Shown here piece after piece: positions 51,422-60,507 of a stretch of DNA of 64,000 nucleotides (position 1 is the stretch's first letter; each line of letters starts with the position of its first letter). The DNA is from Gammaproteobacteria bacterium. GTDB lineage: Bacteria; Pseudomonadota; Gammaproteobacteria; Steroidobacterales; Rariloculaceae. Below the pieces are notes generated by a model. It made no database searches. It was not told where the DNA came from and was given only the letters and a program-made list of their open reading frames with translations. A program made the position numbers and the translations under genes. The DNA lies in the NCBI GenBank assembly GCA_036381015.1, contig DASVDR010000008.1, positions 62,001 to 126,000 on the forward strand, in the 5' to 3' direction.

Positions 51422-51898
51422 ATGAAAAACTTGAGCGTGGAACCCAAAGAAGAATCGCCCGACGCGGTCCTGCTGCGCTTCGTCGAGCGGCTGCCGACCA
51501 CGATACGGGACATTGTCCTTGCCCGCTGCTGCACGGCCTTCGGACGTCTTCAAGCCGTGCCGAATCAGGATCTCTTCGCGACGTTTCGCGCGATCCTGAC
51601 GGCGCCCGAGCGCGAGAACCGCGCCTATGTCTCCGCAAAGATGGCCGCGGTGCTCGAGCTGGCTCTCCACGAAGACTCCGCCGACGCCCACGCCGAGCTC
51701 GCGCGAGACCTGTACGAGATGACCCGTTCTCCCCGGTTCGAGAACCTGGATCTCGACGGGCCGCTCCCGCAGAAGCATTGGCGGGCGGCGAGGGAGGAGT
51801 TCCGCGTGCTTCGGAGGGAGTTCCTCACCGTCGAGGCGCTGCACCGCATGGTCGACGGCGGTCGTGCGCCTCGGCCCGAGGTGTCACAACGGCCCTAG
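51422..51898 (+). CDS. Protein of unknown function, divergent from MT-A70 gene
   Basis: A 158-residue soluble, mostly helical protein (MKNLSVEPKEESPDAVLLRF at its start; REEFRVLRREFLTVEALHRM near its end). No signal peptide, membrane helix or known motif is visible. The ATG at 51422 has an AGGGAAG stretch close upstream. An overlapping frame on the other strand (51308-51844) has weaker start and codon features. A link to the methyltransferase is suggested only by position. Confidence 0.6.
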   Translation: MKNLSVEPKEESPDAVLLRFVERLPTTIRDIVLARCCTAFGRLQAVPNQDLFATFRAILTAPERENRAYVSAKMAAVLELALHEDSADAHAELARDLYEMTRSPRFENLDLDGPLPQKHWRAAREEFRVLRREFLTVEALHRMVDGGRAPRPEVSQRP

Positions 51899-52106
51899 AG
51901 CTTGCGGGCGGCATCGCGACGCCGGCCTGCCCGTGCGATCGCGATGCCTGCCCTTGCCGCGACATGCGGCGTCCCACACCGGGGCCGATCGCTGAACGTG
52001 CCTTTTTTCCTCGTCGGTCCGTGGTTTGAAAATTGCATGGGCCGTCGTTCCGTACGACCGGCTGCGCGGCCCACGAGACCCGTGCGCCGCGGCGAGGTAA
52101 AGGGAA

Positions 52107-52925
52107 TTGCACCGTTTGTCGTTGGGCAGGGTCGAGCTCGCGGTCCTCGAGGACGGCACGTTACCGTTTGCGGCGAAGGCATTCTTCTCGAACGTCCCCG
52201 AGCGTCTGTGGCGCGACGAGGTGCGCCCGAACGCGGAAGGGAAGATCGAGGTCGGCCACAATTGCGGCCTCGTGGACACCGGCACCGAGCTGATCGTGAT
52301 CGACACGGGCTACGGCGCCGACACCCACGGCGGCCGCACCGGACATCTGCTCGAAGAGCTCGCCCGCGCCGGACGCCGGCCCGAGGACGTCACGGCCGTG
52401 ATCAACACGCACGCGCACGGCGACCACATCAAGGGCAACACGGTCGTGCGCGCCGACGGCGCTCGCGCACCGGCGTTCCCGAACGCCCGCTACGTGCTCG
52501 GCCGCGGGGATTGGCAGTGGTTCAACGGCCCTGCGGGCCGCGTTCACGAATTCGCCGAGCAAGTCGCGCTGCTCGACCGGCTCGAGATGCTGGCGCTCGC
52601 GGACGGCGAGCTGCAAATCGCGCCGGATGTACGCGTGCTCCCGACGCCGGGCCATACGCCCGGGCACGCGAGCGTCGTCGTCGAATCGGAAGGCCGAACG
52701 GCGATCTTCCTCGGCGATCTCTGCCACCACCCGCTCCATGTCTCGCAGCCGCAGTGGACCACCGAGCTCGATACGCACCCGGATACGACACCGCGCACGC
52801 GCGCCTCGCTCTTCGATTTCGCAGCCGAGCGCGAGGCCCTCGTGATCTTTCCCCACGCCGAGCCGCCCGGCCTCGGCCGCATCGAACGAAGCGATCGGGG
52901 GTTTCGATGGAATGCCCTCGCTTGA
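52107..52925 (+). CDS. MBL-fold metallo-hydrolase
   Basis: A 272-residue metallo-beta-lactamase-fold enzyme. The metal motif is THAHGDHIKGN (about 111-121), with TPGHTPGHAS, FLGDLCHHP and a late FPHAEPP supplying other ligands. Lactonases, glyoxalase II and similar hydrolases share it; the substrate is unknown. The start appears to be TTG at 52107 after a GAGGTAAAGGGA stretch. It is 18 bp upstream of the first carbamoyltransferase and probably in its operon. Confidence 0.87.
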   Translation: MHRLSLGRVELAVLEDGTLPFAAKAFFSNVPERLWRDEVRPNAEGKIEVGHNCGLVDTGTELIVIDTGYGADTHGGRTGHLLEELARAGRRPEDVTAVINTHAHGDHIKGNTVVRADGARAPAFPNARYVLGRGDWQWFNGPAGRVHEFAEQVALLDRLEMLALADGELQIAPDVRVLPTPGHTPGHASVVVESEGRTAIFLGDLCHHPLHVSQPQWTTELDTHPDTTPRTRASLFDFAAEREALVIFPHAEPPGLGRIERSDRGFRWNALA

Positions 52926-52943
52926 CGGGGTAAGGAGGACGAA

Positions 52944-54653
52944 ATGCCCGACGACGCGCCGACGATCCTCGGGATAAACCGCACGCAGGACGCGAGCATC
53001 ACTATGATGCAGGGCTCGCGCGTCGTCTGCTCGGTCCAGAAGGAAAGGCTAACGCGGCAGAAGCATCACTGGGGGAAGCTGGACGATCTGCGCAGCTTCT
53101 ATGCGCCGAACCTTCGGTGCCTCGACGAGCCGATCGACGTGCTCGTCGAATGCTACTCGTCGGACAAGGAGCTCGAGAGGCTGCCGGAATACGAACGCGA
53201 GATCGGTACGACGCTGAAGCTCGCGCCGGACGCGAAGCGGGCGCGCATCTCGCATCATCTCTCGCATCTCTACAGCGTCTTCCACACGTCGCCGTTCGAC
53301 GAGGCGGCCGTGATGATCGTCGACGGGCAGGGAAGCCCGGTGCGCGATTTCACCGAGCCATGGTCGGACGCGGCGTTTTTTCCGGGCCATTGGCGCGAGG
53401 TGTCGTCCTTCTATGCGGCCGAGCGCGGCCGCATCTACTGCCTCGGCAAGCAGCTCTGGGATTGCGACGAGCGCCGGCTCGTCGGCCTCGGCATGTTCTA
53501 CTTTCTGCTGACGCAGGCGATCTTTCCCGGCGAGGGCAACGAGGGGAAGGTCATGGGTCTCGCGCCGCACGGCGATCCGAACGCCCTCCGCCTGCCGGCG
53601 CTCGACATCGACGGCGCCATTGTCACGATCCCCGACGCTTGGCGCGGCATCCTCGGCGAACGCGAGCGCTTTCGTTATGCGGAGAGCGGACGCAGCCGCT
53701 TCGCCGACACCGCCAATCTCGCGGCGGCCGGGCAGCGCGCGTTCGAGGAAGCGCTGCTCGAGGTCGCGCGCTGGGTCTACGTGCGCACCGGCGCGAGCGA
53801 TCTCTGCTTCGCCGGCGGCACGGCGCTCAACTGCTGCGCGAACGATCGGCTGCTGCGCGACACGCCGTTCCGCCGTGTGTTCATCCCGCCGGCGCCGAGC
53901 GATGCCGGGACGTCGCTCGGGTGCGCGATATACGGGCTGACCGAGCTTTGCGGCGTGGATTGCGGTTACCGCTGGGAGCACGACTTCCTCGGACCGGAGC
54001 CCACCGCAGAGGAGATCGCGGCGGCGCTCGGCGGCGCGGACGATCTCGTCGTCGAGAAGCCTACGGACCTGCTTGCGCGCGTCGTGGACCTGCTCTGCAC
54101 GAGGAACGTGGTTGCCCTTTACCGGGGCGGCAGCGAGTTCGGGCCGCGCGCGCTCGGCCATCGGAGCATCCTCGGCGATCCGCGCATCGGAGCGGTCCGC
54201 GACTGGATCAACTCGAAGGTCAAGGGGCGCGAGTGGTTCCGCCCGCTCGCGCCGGTCGTCCTGCTCGAAGAGGCGCACCGCTACTTCGACATCGAGCGGC
54301 CGTCGCCCTTCATGCAGTTCGCGGCGCCGGTGCGGCCGGAGGCGGCGGACGTGATCCCGGCGGTCACGCACGTCGACGGCACGGCGCGGCTGCAGACCGT
54401 CGGCGAGAGGGACGATCCGTTTCTCCGCGCTGTGCTCCAGCTGTTCGCGGCGCGGACGGGCGTGCCGGTGCTGTTGAACACCTCGTTCAACACGAGGGAC
54501 GAGCCGATCGTCGAGACGCCGGCCCAGGCCGTCGCGACGTTCCGCCGCACGCCGATGCACGCGCTCGTGATGCCGCCCTATCTCGTCACCCCGAAAAAGC
54601 CGTCAGACACCATTTTACGAAAAGGGGTGCCAGCCACCATTTTTGGCAACTGA
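52944..54653 (+). CDS. Carbamoyltransferase, NodU/CmcH family (first copy)
   Basis: A 569-residue O-carbamoyltransferase-type protein. The Kae1-like domain has the metal motif HHLSH (104-108), D127 in [14 protein letters not shown] and PSDAGTSLG. The C-terminal YrdC-like domain has [18 protein letters not shown] and [12 protein letters not shown]. All expected active residues are present. It would carbamoylate a hydroxyl of a sugar or natural product using carbamoyl phosphate and ATP. The last 20 residues (550-569) are translated from a GGTGTC-type repeat, an unusual tail. A GGAGG precedes the ATG. Confidence 0.9.
   Translation: MPDDAPTILGINRTQDASITMMQGSRVVCSVQKERLTRQKHHWGKLDDLRSFYAPNLRCLDEPIDVLVECYSSDKELERLPEYEREIGTTLKLAPDAKRARISHHLSHLYSVFHTSPFDEAAVMIVDGQGSPVRDFTEPWSDAAFFPGHWREVSSFYAAERGRIYCLGKQLWDCDERRLVGLGMFYFLLTQAIFPGEGNEGKVMGLAPHGDPNALRLPALDIDGAIVTIPDAWRGILGERERFRYAESGRSRFADTANLAAAGQRAFEEALLEVARWVYVRTGASDLCFAGGTALNCCANDRLLRDTPFRRVFIPPAPSDAGTSLGCAIYGLTELCGVDCGYRWEHDFLGPEPTAEEIAAALGGADDLVVEKPTDLLARVVDLLCTRNVVALYRGGSEFGPRALGHRSILGDPRIGAVRDWINSKVKGREWFRPLAPVVLLEEAHRYFDIERPSPFMQFAAPVRPEAADVIPAVTHVDGTARLQTVGERDDPFLRAVLQLFAARTGVPVLLNTSFNTRDEPIVETPAQAVATFRRTPMHALVMPPYLVTPKKPSDTILRKGVPATIFGN
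54593..54644. repeat. GGTGTCAGACACC repeat, locus 5, degenerate and within coding sequence
   Basis: Two diverged units, GCCGTCAGACACC with A and T tracts (54593-54616) and GGGGTGCCAGCCACC with A and T tracts (54618-54644). They lie at the 3' end of the first carbamoyltransferase gene and are read through in frame. The next gene is co-directional, unlike the other four loci. Confidence 0.75.
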
Positions 54654-54668
54654 CGCCTGTTGCCCGCG

Positions 54669-56069
54669 ATGATCCGCGGTTATCCCCGGCCGGCGAGCGT
54701 CGCGCCCGGCGAGACGCTCGTGCTGCACGTCGCGACCGACGCGCCGTGCTTCCGGATCCGGTTCTATCGCTTCGTCGATCGCTTCGAACCTGTGGGCGGC
54801 TCCGCGCGGCTGCCGGGGCGGCAGGCCGAGCCGCGCGGCGCGGCGGAGGACTGGGATTGGCCGGCGTACCCGTTCGAGATCCCGCGCGACTGGCCTTCGG
54901 GCGTGTACGTTGCGCATCTTCAGGAGCACGGCACCCACGAGCCGTGGACCGAAGCGGGTCCGGGCGCGTGGAGCGACCGGGGCGCCGCGCTCTTCGTCGT
55001 GCGCGGCGCCGGTGAGAGCGCTTTGCTCTACAAGATCCCTCTCGCGACGTATCACGCCTACAACTCGACCGGCGGCGGGTGCTTCTACGAGCATCAGACG
55101 CGCTCTGAGACGCCGCCGGGCAGCAAGGTGTCGCTGCATCGGCCGGGCGGCGGAATCGGCGGCGACGTCTGGGGCGCGGCCGATCATTACGATCCGACCT
55201 CGCTGCGGCAGACGTTCGCGCACTGGGACGCGCGCTTCATCCGCTGGCTCGCTCGCAACGGCTACGCGCCGGAGTTCTGCACCGACTTCGACATCCATGG
55301 AGATCCCGGTCTGCTCGAGCGCCACCGGCTGCTCGTCAGCGTCGGGCACGACGAGTACTGGACCGAGCCTGCGCGCGATGCGGTCGAAGCGTTCGTCGCG
55401 CGCGGAGGCAACGTCGCGTTCTTCGGCGCGAACGTCTGCTGGTGGCGGATTCACGCGGTCGACGCCGGCGCGGCGATCGTCTGTCATCAGGGCGGCCCCC
55501 GCGGTGCGCTCGATCATTGGTGGCCGGAGACCGGCGCGAATCGTCCCGAGGATTCGCTGACCGGCGTAAGCTACCGGCACGGCGGCGGTTGGTGGGACGG
55601 TCCGCGGCGCACCGGCGGCTTCGCCGTGCAGGACCCGACGCACTGGGCGTTCGCTGGGACCGGCCTCGGTCGCGGCGAGCGTTTCGGCGCGGACTCGTCG
55701 CCGCCGCTCGTCGGCTACGAGTGCGACGGCGCGCCGCTCGACGCGTTCGACGAGGCGACCGGCATCGCGCGCCTCGCGGCGGACAGCGAGCGCAGCGGCA
55801 CGCCGCGAGCCTTCACGCCGCTCGCGGTCGGTGTGCTCGACGGCAATTGGCAGGAGCTGCCGCCGCGCGAGGCACATCCGGCCGGCGCCGGCATTCACGC
55901 CGCGACGATCGGTGTCTTCACGCACGGCGGCACGGTGTTCACCGCCGGCACGACGGACTGGGCGCAGGTGCTCGACGCGGGCGAGCCTCGCGTCGACCGA
56001 ATCACGCGCAACGTGGTCGACCGGCTCCTCGCGGCTCGGCCCCGTCGATACCGCGTCAGCCCTCGATAG
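54669..56069 (+). CDS. N,N-dimethylformamidase beta-subunit-like protein
   Basis: A 466-residue protein matching the domain named after the N,N-dimethylformamidase beta subunit. It has an Ig-like N-terminal part (YPRPASVAPGETLVLHVATD), then KIPLATYHAYNSTGGGCFYE, LVSVGHDEYWTEPARDAVEAF and NVAFFGANVCWWRI, a class-I-amidotransferase-like fold. No alpha subunit is adjacent, so true formamidase activity is doubtful; an amide hydrolase or binding role in the cluster is inference. An in-frame TTG at 54660 is an alternative start. It follows the first carbamoyltransferase by 15 bp. Confidence 0.8.
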   Translation: MIRGYPRPASVAPGETLVLHVATDAPCFRIRFYRFVDRFEPVGGSARLPGRQAEPRGAAEDWDWPAYPFEIPRDWPSGVYVAHLQEHGTHEPWTEAGPGAWSDRGAALFVVRGAGESALLYKIPLATYHAYNSTGGGCFYEHQTRSETPPGSKVSLHRPGGGIGGDVWGAADHYDPTSLRQTFAHWDARFIRWLARNGYAPEFCTDFDIHGDPGLLERHRLLVSVGHDEYWTEPARDAVEAFVARGGNVAFFGANVCWWRIHAVDAGAAIVCHQGGPRGALDHWWPETGANRPEDSLTGVSYRHGGGWWDGPRRTGGFAVQDPTHWAFAGTGLGRGERFGADSSPPLVGYECDGAPLDAFDEATGIARLAADSERSGTPRAFTPLAVGVLDGNWQELPPREAHPAGAGIHAATIGVFTHGGTVFTAGTTDWAQVLDAGEPRVDRITRNVVDRLLAARPRRYRVSPR

Positions 56070-56354
56070 ACACTGCGTGCCGGCCTGTAAAGCGCTGGGA
56101 TCATTCGCTCGTGGCCGAGAATTTGCTCGACCAGGTCCGTCACTTGGCTCGAGACGATACACGCGCGCGTATCGCCGCGGTAAGCTCCGGGCCTGGCGGG
56201 AAGGCCCGCCCCGCGGGCGGAGTCGTTCCGGATTTCGAAGGAGCTTAAGTCAAATTTCTGGAACGCAACTTCTTTTCAGTCGTTTTAGCCATTAGGCAGA
56301 CGCGGAAAAACAGCGCACCGACGTACGGCCTCGACGATAAGGAGACAAAAAAAA

Positions 56355-56849
56355 ATGGAGTGGGTACGCATGATGGGGGTACCGTGCCTGGGGATGCTCG
56401 TCTGGTGCGGCTCGGCGCTCGCTCAGGAAGTAGACCCCGAGCTGACGATGACCCTGATAAAGGACCCCGACGACTTGCCGTCGGTCGTGACCCATACGCT
56501 GGAGCTCCCCGATCCGGCCGCCGAGGAGGGCGTGCTTCACAGTGCCGACGGTCTCGCCACGGCCAACGCGCGGCGCGCGGAAGCGGCCGCGCGGCGGGAA
56601 GAAGCGTTGCGGCGCGCGGAGGAGAACCGCGGGCGCGGCCTCGACCGGGCCGCGGCCGCTCAGGAACGGGGCGCCGAGCTTGCAGCGGAGATCGCCGAGA
56701 CGGCACGAGAGAATCGCGAGAGCGTGGTTCGCGGCGCCGCCGATCGCGGCCTCGTGCTCCCCACGGATTCGCGGCCGGGTGTACCCCCCGTCGAGCGGCC
56801 CGAATTGCCCGAGCGGCCGGCCGCCGTGACGGGAGGGTCGGGAGGCTGA
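56355..56849 (+). CDS. Small secreted Ala/Arg/Glu-rich protein of unknown function
   Basis: A 164-residue protein with a signal peptide (MMGVPCLGMLVWCGSALAQ) and a mature part dominated by a long charged helix rich in Ala, Arg and Glu (about 65-125), ending in a Pro-rich tail. No family is recognised. The ATG at 56355 follows AAGGAGAC. It lies between the formamidase-like gene and the TonB receptor, and a tandem repeat array begins 67 bases after its stop. Confidence 0.65.
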   Translation: MEWVRMMGVPCLGMLVWCGSALAQEVDPELTMTLIKDPDDLPSVVTHTLELPDPAAEEGVLHSADGLATANARRAEAAARREEALRRAEENRGRGLDRAAAAQERGAELAAEIAETARENRESVVRGAADRGLVLPTDSRPGVPPVERPELPERPAAVTGGSGG

Positions 56850-56915
56850 CGCGACGCGGCCAGGCGGTCGGCAGCAAACGGCCGCCCGCACCGGAGTCCG
56901 CGCGGCCGCCGCCAC

Positions 56916-57058
56916 CCGACGCCCTCGCGGCCGCCGCACGCGACGCCCACGCGCCCGCCACACGCGACCCCCACGCGCCCGCCACACCGACGCCCTCGCG
57001 TTCGCCGCACCGACGCCCTCGCGTTCGCCGCACCTGGCGACCTCGCGCTCGCCCCGCA
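56916..57058. repeat. Tandem array of 23-24 bp units (six copies)
   Basis: Units lie at 56916-56938, 56939-56962, 56963-56986, 56987-57009, 57010-57032 and a degenerate 57033-57058. Two types alternate around CCGACGCCCTCGCG and CGCGACGCCCACGCG. The fourth and fifth units are identical. Period 23/24 is not a codon multiple, so the array is not coding on either strand. Confidence 0.75.
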
Positions 57059-57099
57059 CCCCCGCCGCGCCTTCCGTCCGCGTTAATTAGCGCTGCTAA

Positions 57100-57133
57100 G
57101 ATTTCGTCTGCGAAAAACCCCGAAGACGAAATC
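57100..57133. promoter_or_regulatory. Inverted repeat upstream of the TonB receptor gene
   Basis: GATTTCGTC (57100-57108) and GACGAAATC (57125-57133) are perfect 9-base arms with a 16-base loop, in an AT-rich island 80-115 bases before the receptor start. It could be a repressor operator or an attenuator hairpin. Confidence 0.45.
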
Positions 57134-57215
57134 GTATGGCTTGCAAGGCCATCTTGACAGATGTAAAAAGGGCATAGAACAACACGATAACGTAGCTCGA
57201 AAGGGGGTCGCAGCT

Positions 57216-60200
57216 ATGTACTATCGTTCCAGCCTGGCGGAAGCCGTGCGTTCGTTGTGCGTCCGCGCCCGCAAGCCAAGAACCCTCACCATCGGAGCGG
57301 TCGCTGCCCTGTCCGCGTGGGGAGGCGTGGCGGAGGCTCAAGAGCAAGCCCAACAGCAGGTCGAGGAAGTCCTGGTCACCGGATCCCGGCTGCGCCGAGA
57401 CGGCATGTCGACGCCGACGCCGGTCACGGCCGTCCAGCGGGACGAGCTGCGCGTGATGGCGCCCACGCTGCTCATGGACGCGCTCGATCAGCTGCCGCAG
57501 TTTCGGGACAACGACACGTCGCAAACCGGCAGCATCTTCACCACCGGCGGCTCGAACAGCGCGAACCTGCGCGGGATCGGGTCGAACCGCACGCTGACGC
57601 TGCTGAACGGCCGGCGGATGGTCAGCGGCAAGCAGACCGCCACGACGGATATCGCGATGATACCCACGGCCTTGATCGACCGCGTCGAGGTCGTGACGGG
57701 CGGCGCGTCGGCCGCGTACGGCTCGGATGCGATCAGCGGCGTCGTGAACTTCATCCTCGACACCGACTTCGAGGGGTTCAGAGGCAATGTGCAGACGGGG
57801 CAGACGGCCCGCGATGACCACCAAAGCGAGCAGGTCGAGCTCGCCGCCGGCACTCGGATCGGCGACAACGGCCATCTGATCACGTCCTTCGATTACTACA
57901 ACGTCGACGGCGTCTATGGCCTGCACGATCGCGATTGGGGGCAGCAGGGCTGGGCCCTGATCAACGAGCCCGGTCGAACGCCGCAGCGGTTCTACGCCCG
58001 CGACGTCCATTCGACCACGATCACGAAGGGCGGGATCATTCCTTCGGGGCCGCTCGCCGGCACGCAATTCATCGACGGCGAGGCCGTGGCGTTGCCGATG
58101 GGTGAGGTGCACGGCAGCGTGATGATCGGCGGCGGCGACCCCGATATGACCGTCGATTGGGAATCCCTCGCGCCGGACGACGAGCGCAAGAGTCTCTTTG
58201 CGTACTACTCGCACGACCTCGGCGGCGGCGATCGGCAGGTTTTCGTGCAGGCGCTCAGAGGGTATCACTCCGTCACTTCGACGCCCGTGCCGACCGGCTT
58301 CGCGCCGGCCTGGTCGACGGAGATCTTCGTCGACAATCCCTACCTGCCGGAATCCGTGCGGGAGCGCATGATCGATCTCGGGCTCGAGAGCGTGCCGTTC
58401 AATCGCGTCTACGACCAGTTCGCCGCCACGCGCCGGGTCGAGGACGATACGACCTCGCTCACGTTCGGGTTCGAAGGCGAAATCGGCAACGACCTGCTTC
58501 TGAGCGCGTACTACCAGTGGGGCGAGAACATCGAGTACGCCGATTACAACCCCAACTACCGGTTGCCGCGCACGGATCGCTTCTATCGCGCGCTCGATTC
58601 GGCCATCGATCCGGACACGGGCCGAATCGCGTGCCGCGCGAACATTCCTGCCTTCGGCGGCCTCACGCCCGAGGAGGAAGCGCAGGTCAGCCGGTTCATG
58701 GAGGGGCCGGACATCAACGTGTTCGCGGACCCCGAGAGCAACTCGAAATGCATCCCGTTCAATCCGTTCGGCCTCGACCTGCCGCAAGAAGTCGTCGATT
58801 ACATCGCGGGGAGCGGCGCCTACCACCGGTTGAAGCTCAGGCAGGACATCTTCGACGTGACGCTGCAGACGACGTTGGGCGAGAACCGGTCGACGGGGCC
58901 GATCTCGCTCGGCGGCGGATTCTCTTACCGCGAAGAGTGGATGAAGCAGGCCGCATTCGGCACGGAGCGGGATCCGCGCAACATGGCGGCCTTCGGCGTC
59001 TTCAGCAGCTTCCTCGACCCCGCGGATCGGATACCGATCAGGGGCGTGCCGGGATTCGTTCGGGGGCGAGGCGTTTTCTACACCGGCAACCCGAACAGCG
59101 AAGGCGTGATTCAAGGCGAGTTCGACGTCTGGGAGGTCTATGCGGAGTCGATCATCCCGATCCTCGGCAGCACCCAGGGCGTCGGCGTGGACCTTCACCT
59201 GGCCGCGCGTTACGCGGACTACGCCGGCAGCGGCGGCGTCTGGGCCGGGAAGGCCGGTCTCGACTGGCAGGCGACCGATACGGTGCGCTTCCGCGGCACC
59301 TGGTCGCGGGATACGCGCGCCGGCACGTTGTCCGAGCGGTTCGACACGCAAACCGCAGGCGCCGCGATCGGCACCGGCGACGACCCGTTGCTGCCGAACG
59401 CGCCTCCCTATATTGCGGAGCTCACCGTGGGCGGCAACCCCGAGATCCGGCCGGAGCTCGCGGATACCACGACGATCGGCATGGTCTGGCAACCCGCGTG
59501 GGCGGACAACTTGAGCATGTCGATCGACTTCTACGACATCCAAATCACGGATGCGATCGATCAGCTCGGCCCGGATGAGATCATCGATCGGTGCTATATC
59601 CAGGGCGCTCAGGACATCTGTGCGTTGATCACCCGCCTCGACACGGATCCGCCGCTCATCCTCAACATCTTCGACATCTTCGTGAACGTCGCCGAGGCGG
59701 TCACGAGGGGCGCGGATCTCGAGGTCAGCTACGCGCGGCCGATCGAGTTCATCGGCGGCAACGACGAGTCGATCCAGCTCCGCCTGTTCGCGAACTATCT
59801 CGACGAGGTCTCGTTCGCTTTCGCGGGCGTCGAGCCGCTGAACCAAGCCGGGGAGCTGGAATATCCGCAGTGGCTCGCGACGGCCTCGCTCACGTACAAC
59901 CGCGGTCCGTTCAGCTTGACGTGGCAGACCCGCTACCGCGATTCCACGGTCCGCAACATGTTATGGGTCGAAGGAATCGACATCGAGGACAACGGCGTGC
60001 CCTCGCGCGCGTATACGAACGTGAATCTGTCCTACGACTTCGAGTGGGGCGGCACGCAAGCGCAGGCGTATTTCTACATCGGCAATCTATTCGACAAGGA
60101 TCCGCCGATGGTCGCGGGCGGCGTCGGCGGCACGAGCGGGCGTGCGAGCTATACGAACGGCGGCATCTTCGACGTGCTCGGCAGGACCTACAACCTGGGT

Positions 60201-60218
60201 CTTCAGGTCGGGTTCTAG
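57216..60218 (+). CDS. TonB-dependent outer-membrane receptor
   Basis: A 1000-residue receptor. A signal peptide with extended N-region (TLTIGAVAALSAWGGVAEAQ) precedes the TonB box EEVLVTGSR (about 50-58). The plug domain (NLRGIGSNRTLTLLNGRRM; ASAAYGSDAISGVVNF) and the beta-barrel follow, ending in aromatic residues (YNLGLQVGF). It imports a scarce substrate with TonB energy. The type resembles the large receptor expansions of steroid- or glycan-degrading gammaproteobacteria; the ligand is unknown. ATG at 57216 follows AAGGGGG. Confidence 0.93.
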   Translation: MYYRSSLAEAVRSLCVRARKPRTLTIGAVAALSAWGGVAEAQEQAQQQVEEVLVTGSRLRRDGMSTPTPVTAVQRDELRVMAPTLLMDALDQLPQFRDNDTSQTGSIFTTGGSNSANLRGIGSNRTLTLLNGRRMVSGKQTATTDIAMIPTALIDRVEVVTGGASAAYGSDAISGVVNFILDTDFEGFRGNVQTGQTARDDHQSEQVELAAGTRIGDNGHLITSFDYYNVDGVYGLHDRDWGQQGWALINEPGRTPQRFYARDVHSTTITKGGIIPSGPLAGTQFIDGEAVALPMGEVHGSVMIGGGDPDMTVDWESLAPDDERKSLFAYYSHDLGGGDRQVFVQALRGYHSVTSTPVPTGFAPAWSTEIFVDNPYLPESVRERMIDLGLESVPFNRVYDQFAATRRVEDDTTSLTFGFEGEIGNDLLLSAYYQWGENIEYADYNPNYRLPRTDRFYRALDSAIDPDTGRIACRANIPAFGGLTPEEEAQVSRFMEGPDINVFADPESNSKCIPFNPFGLDLPQEVVDYIAGSGAYHRLKLRQDIFDVTLQTTLGENRSTGPISLGGGFSYREEWMKQAAFGTERDPRNMAAFGVFSSFLDPADRIPIRGVPGFVRGRGVFYTGNPNSEGVIQGEFDVWEVYAESIIPILGSTQGVGVDLHLAARYADYAGSGGVWAGKAGLDWQATDTVRFRGTWSRDTRAGTLSERFDTQTAGAAIGTGDDPLLPNAPPYIAELTVGGNPEIRPELADTTTIGMVWQPAWADNLSMSIDFYDIQITDAIDQLGPDEIIDRCYIQGAQDICALITRLDTDPPLILNIFDIFVNVAEAVTRGADLEVSYARPIEFIGGNDESIQLRLFANYLDEVSFAFAGVEPLNQAGELEYPQWLATASLTYNRGPFSLTWQTRYRDSTVRNMLWVEGIDIEDNGVPSRAYTNVNLSYDFEWGGTQAQAYFYIGNLFDKDPPMVAGGVGGTSGRASYTNGGIFDVLGRTYNLGLQVGF

Positions 60219-60258
60219 GCTGGGTTTCGGCTTTTCCGAAAGCTGGAACCCGGCTTTC
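60219..60258 (+). terminator. Possible terminator after the TonB receptor gene
   Basis: GCTGGGTT and AACCCGGC can pair (one G-U), enclosing a second short stem TTCGG/CCGAA, followed by CTTTCGTTTCG. It begins directly after the stop codon. The T-run is interrupted, so strength is uncertain. Confidence 0.4.
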
Positions 60259-60507
60259 GTTTCGTCCGTGCATTTCCCGATCATCGCTCCTGCAGTCAAT
60301 CGCAGCCAAACGCGGTTTCCCTCGACTTTTTGCGCTGGCACAAGACTTGCACCGGGTCCGTCCAACCAGAGGCCGGCCGCGTAGCGAGAAGCGTCCGAGG
60401 CACGGCCGCAAGGAGGATCGAGCCGGCCCGAATGAGACGAACACGTCGCTCCGCCCGTTCCCTCACCCGGCGCCGAAGAAGACAGGCTCATTGAGGGCGG
60501 CCGGCCG

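Larger units (their letters stand above)
56850..57215. other. Region between small secreted protein and TonB receptor
   Basis: 366 bp holding a minisatellite-like tandem array (56916-57058) and then an abruptly AT-rich stretch (57080-57200) with an inverted repeat (57100-57133), which probably includes the receptor promoter. TTGACA occurs at about 57153-57158, but no well-spaced -10 follows. The ribosome site AAGGGGG precedes the receptor ATG. Confidence 0.5.

Noticed and set aside
51308-51844. A 178-residue minus-strand frame overlapping the 158-residue unknown gene
   Set aside because: The plus-strand frame has a better start context and a more protein-like composition; the call is not certain.
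57096-59846. A 916-residue minus-strand frame opposite the TonB receptor
   Set aside because: The receptor is complete with signal peptide, TonB box, plug and barrel end; the antisense frame has no recognisable domain.
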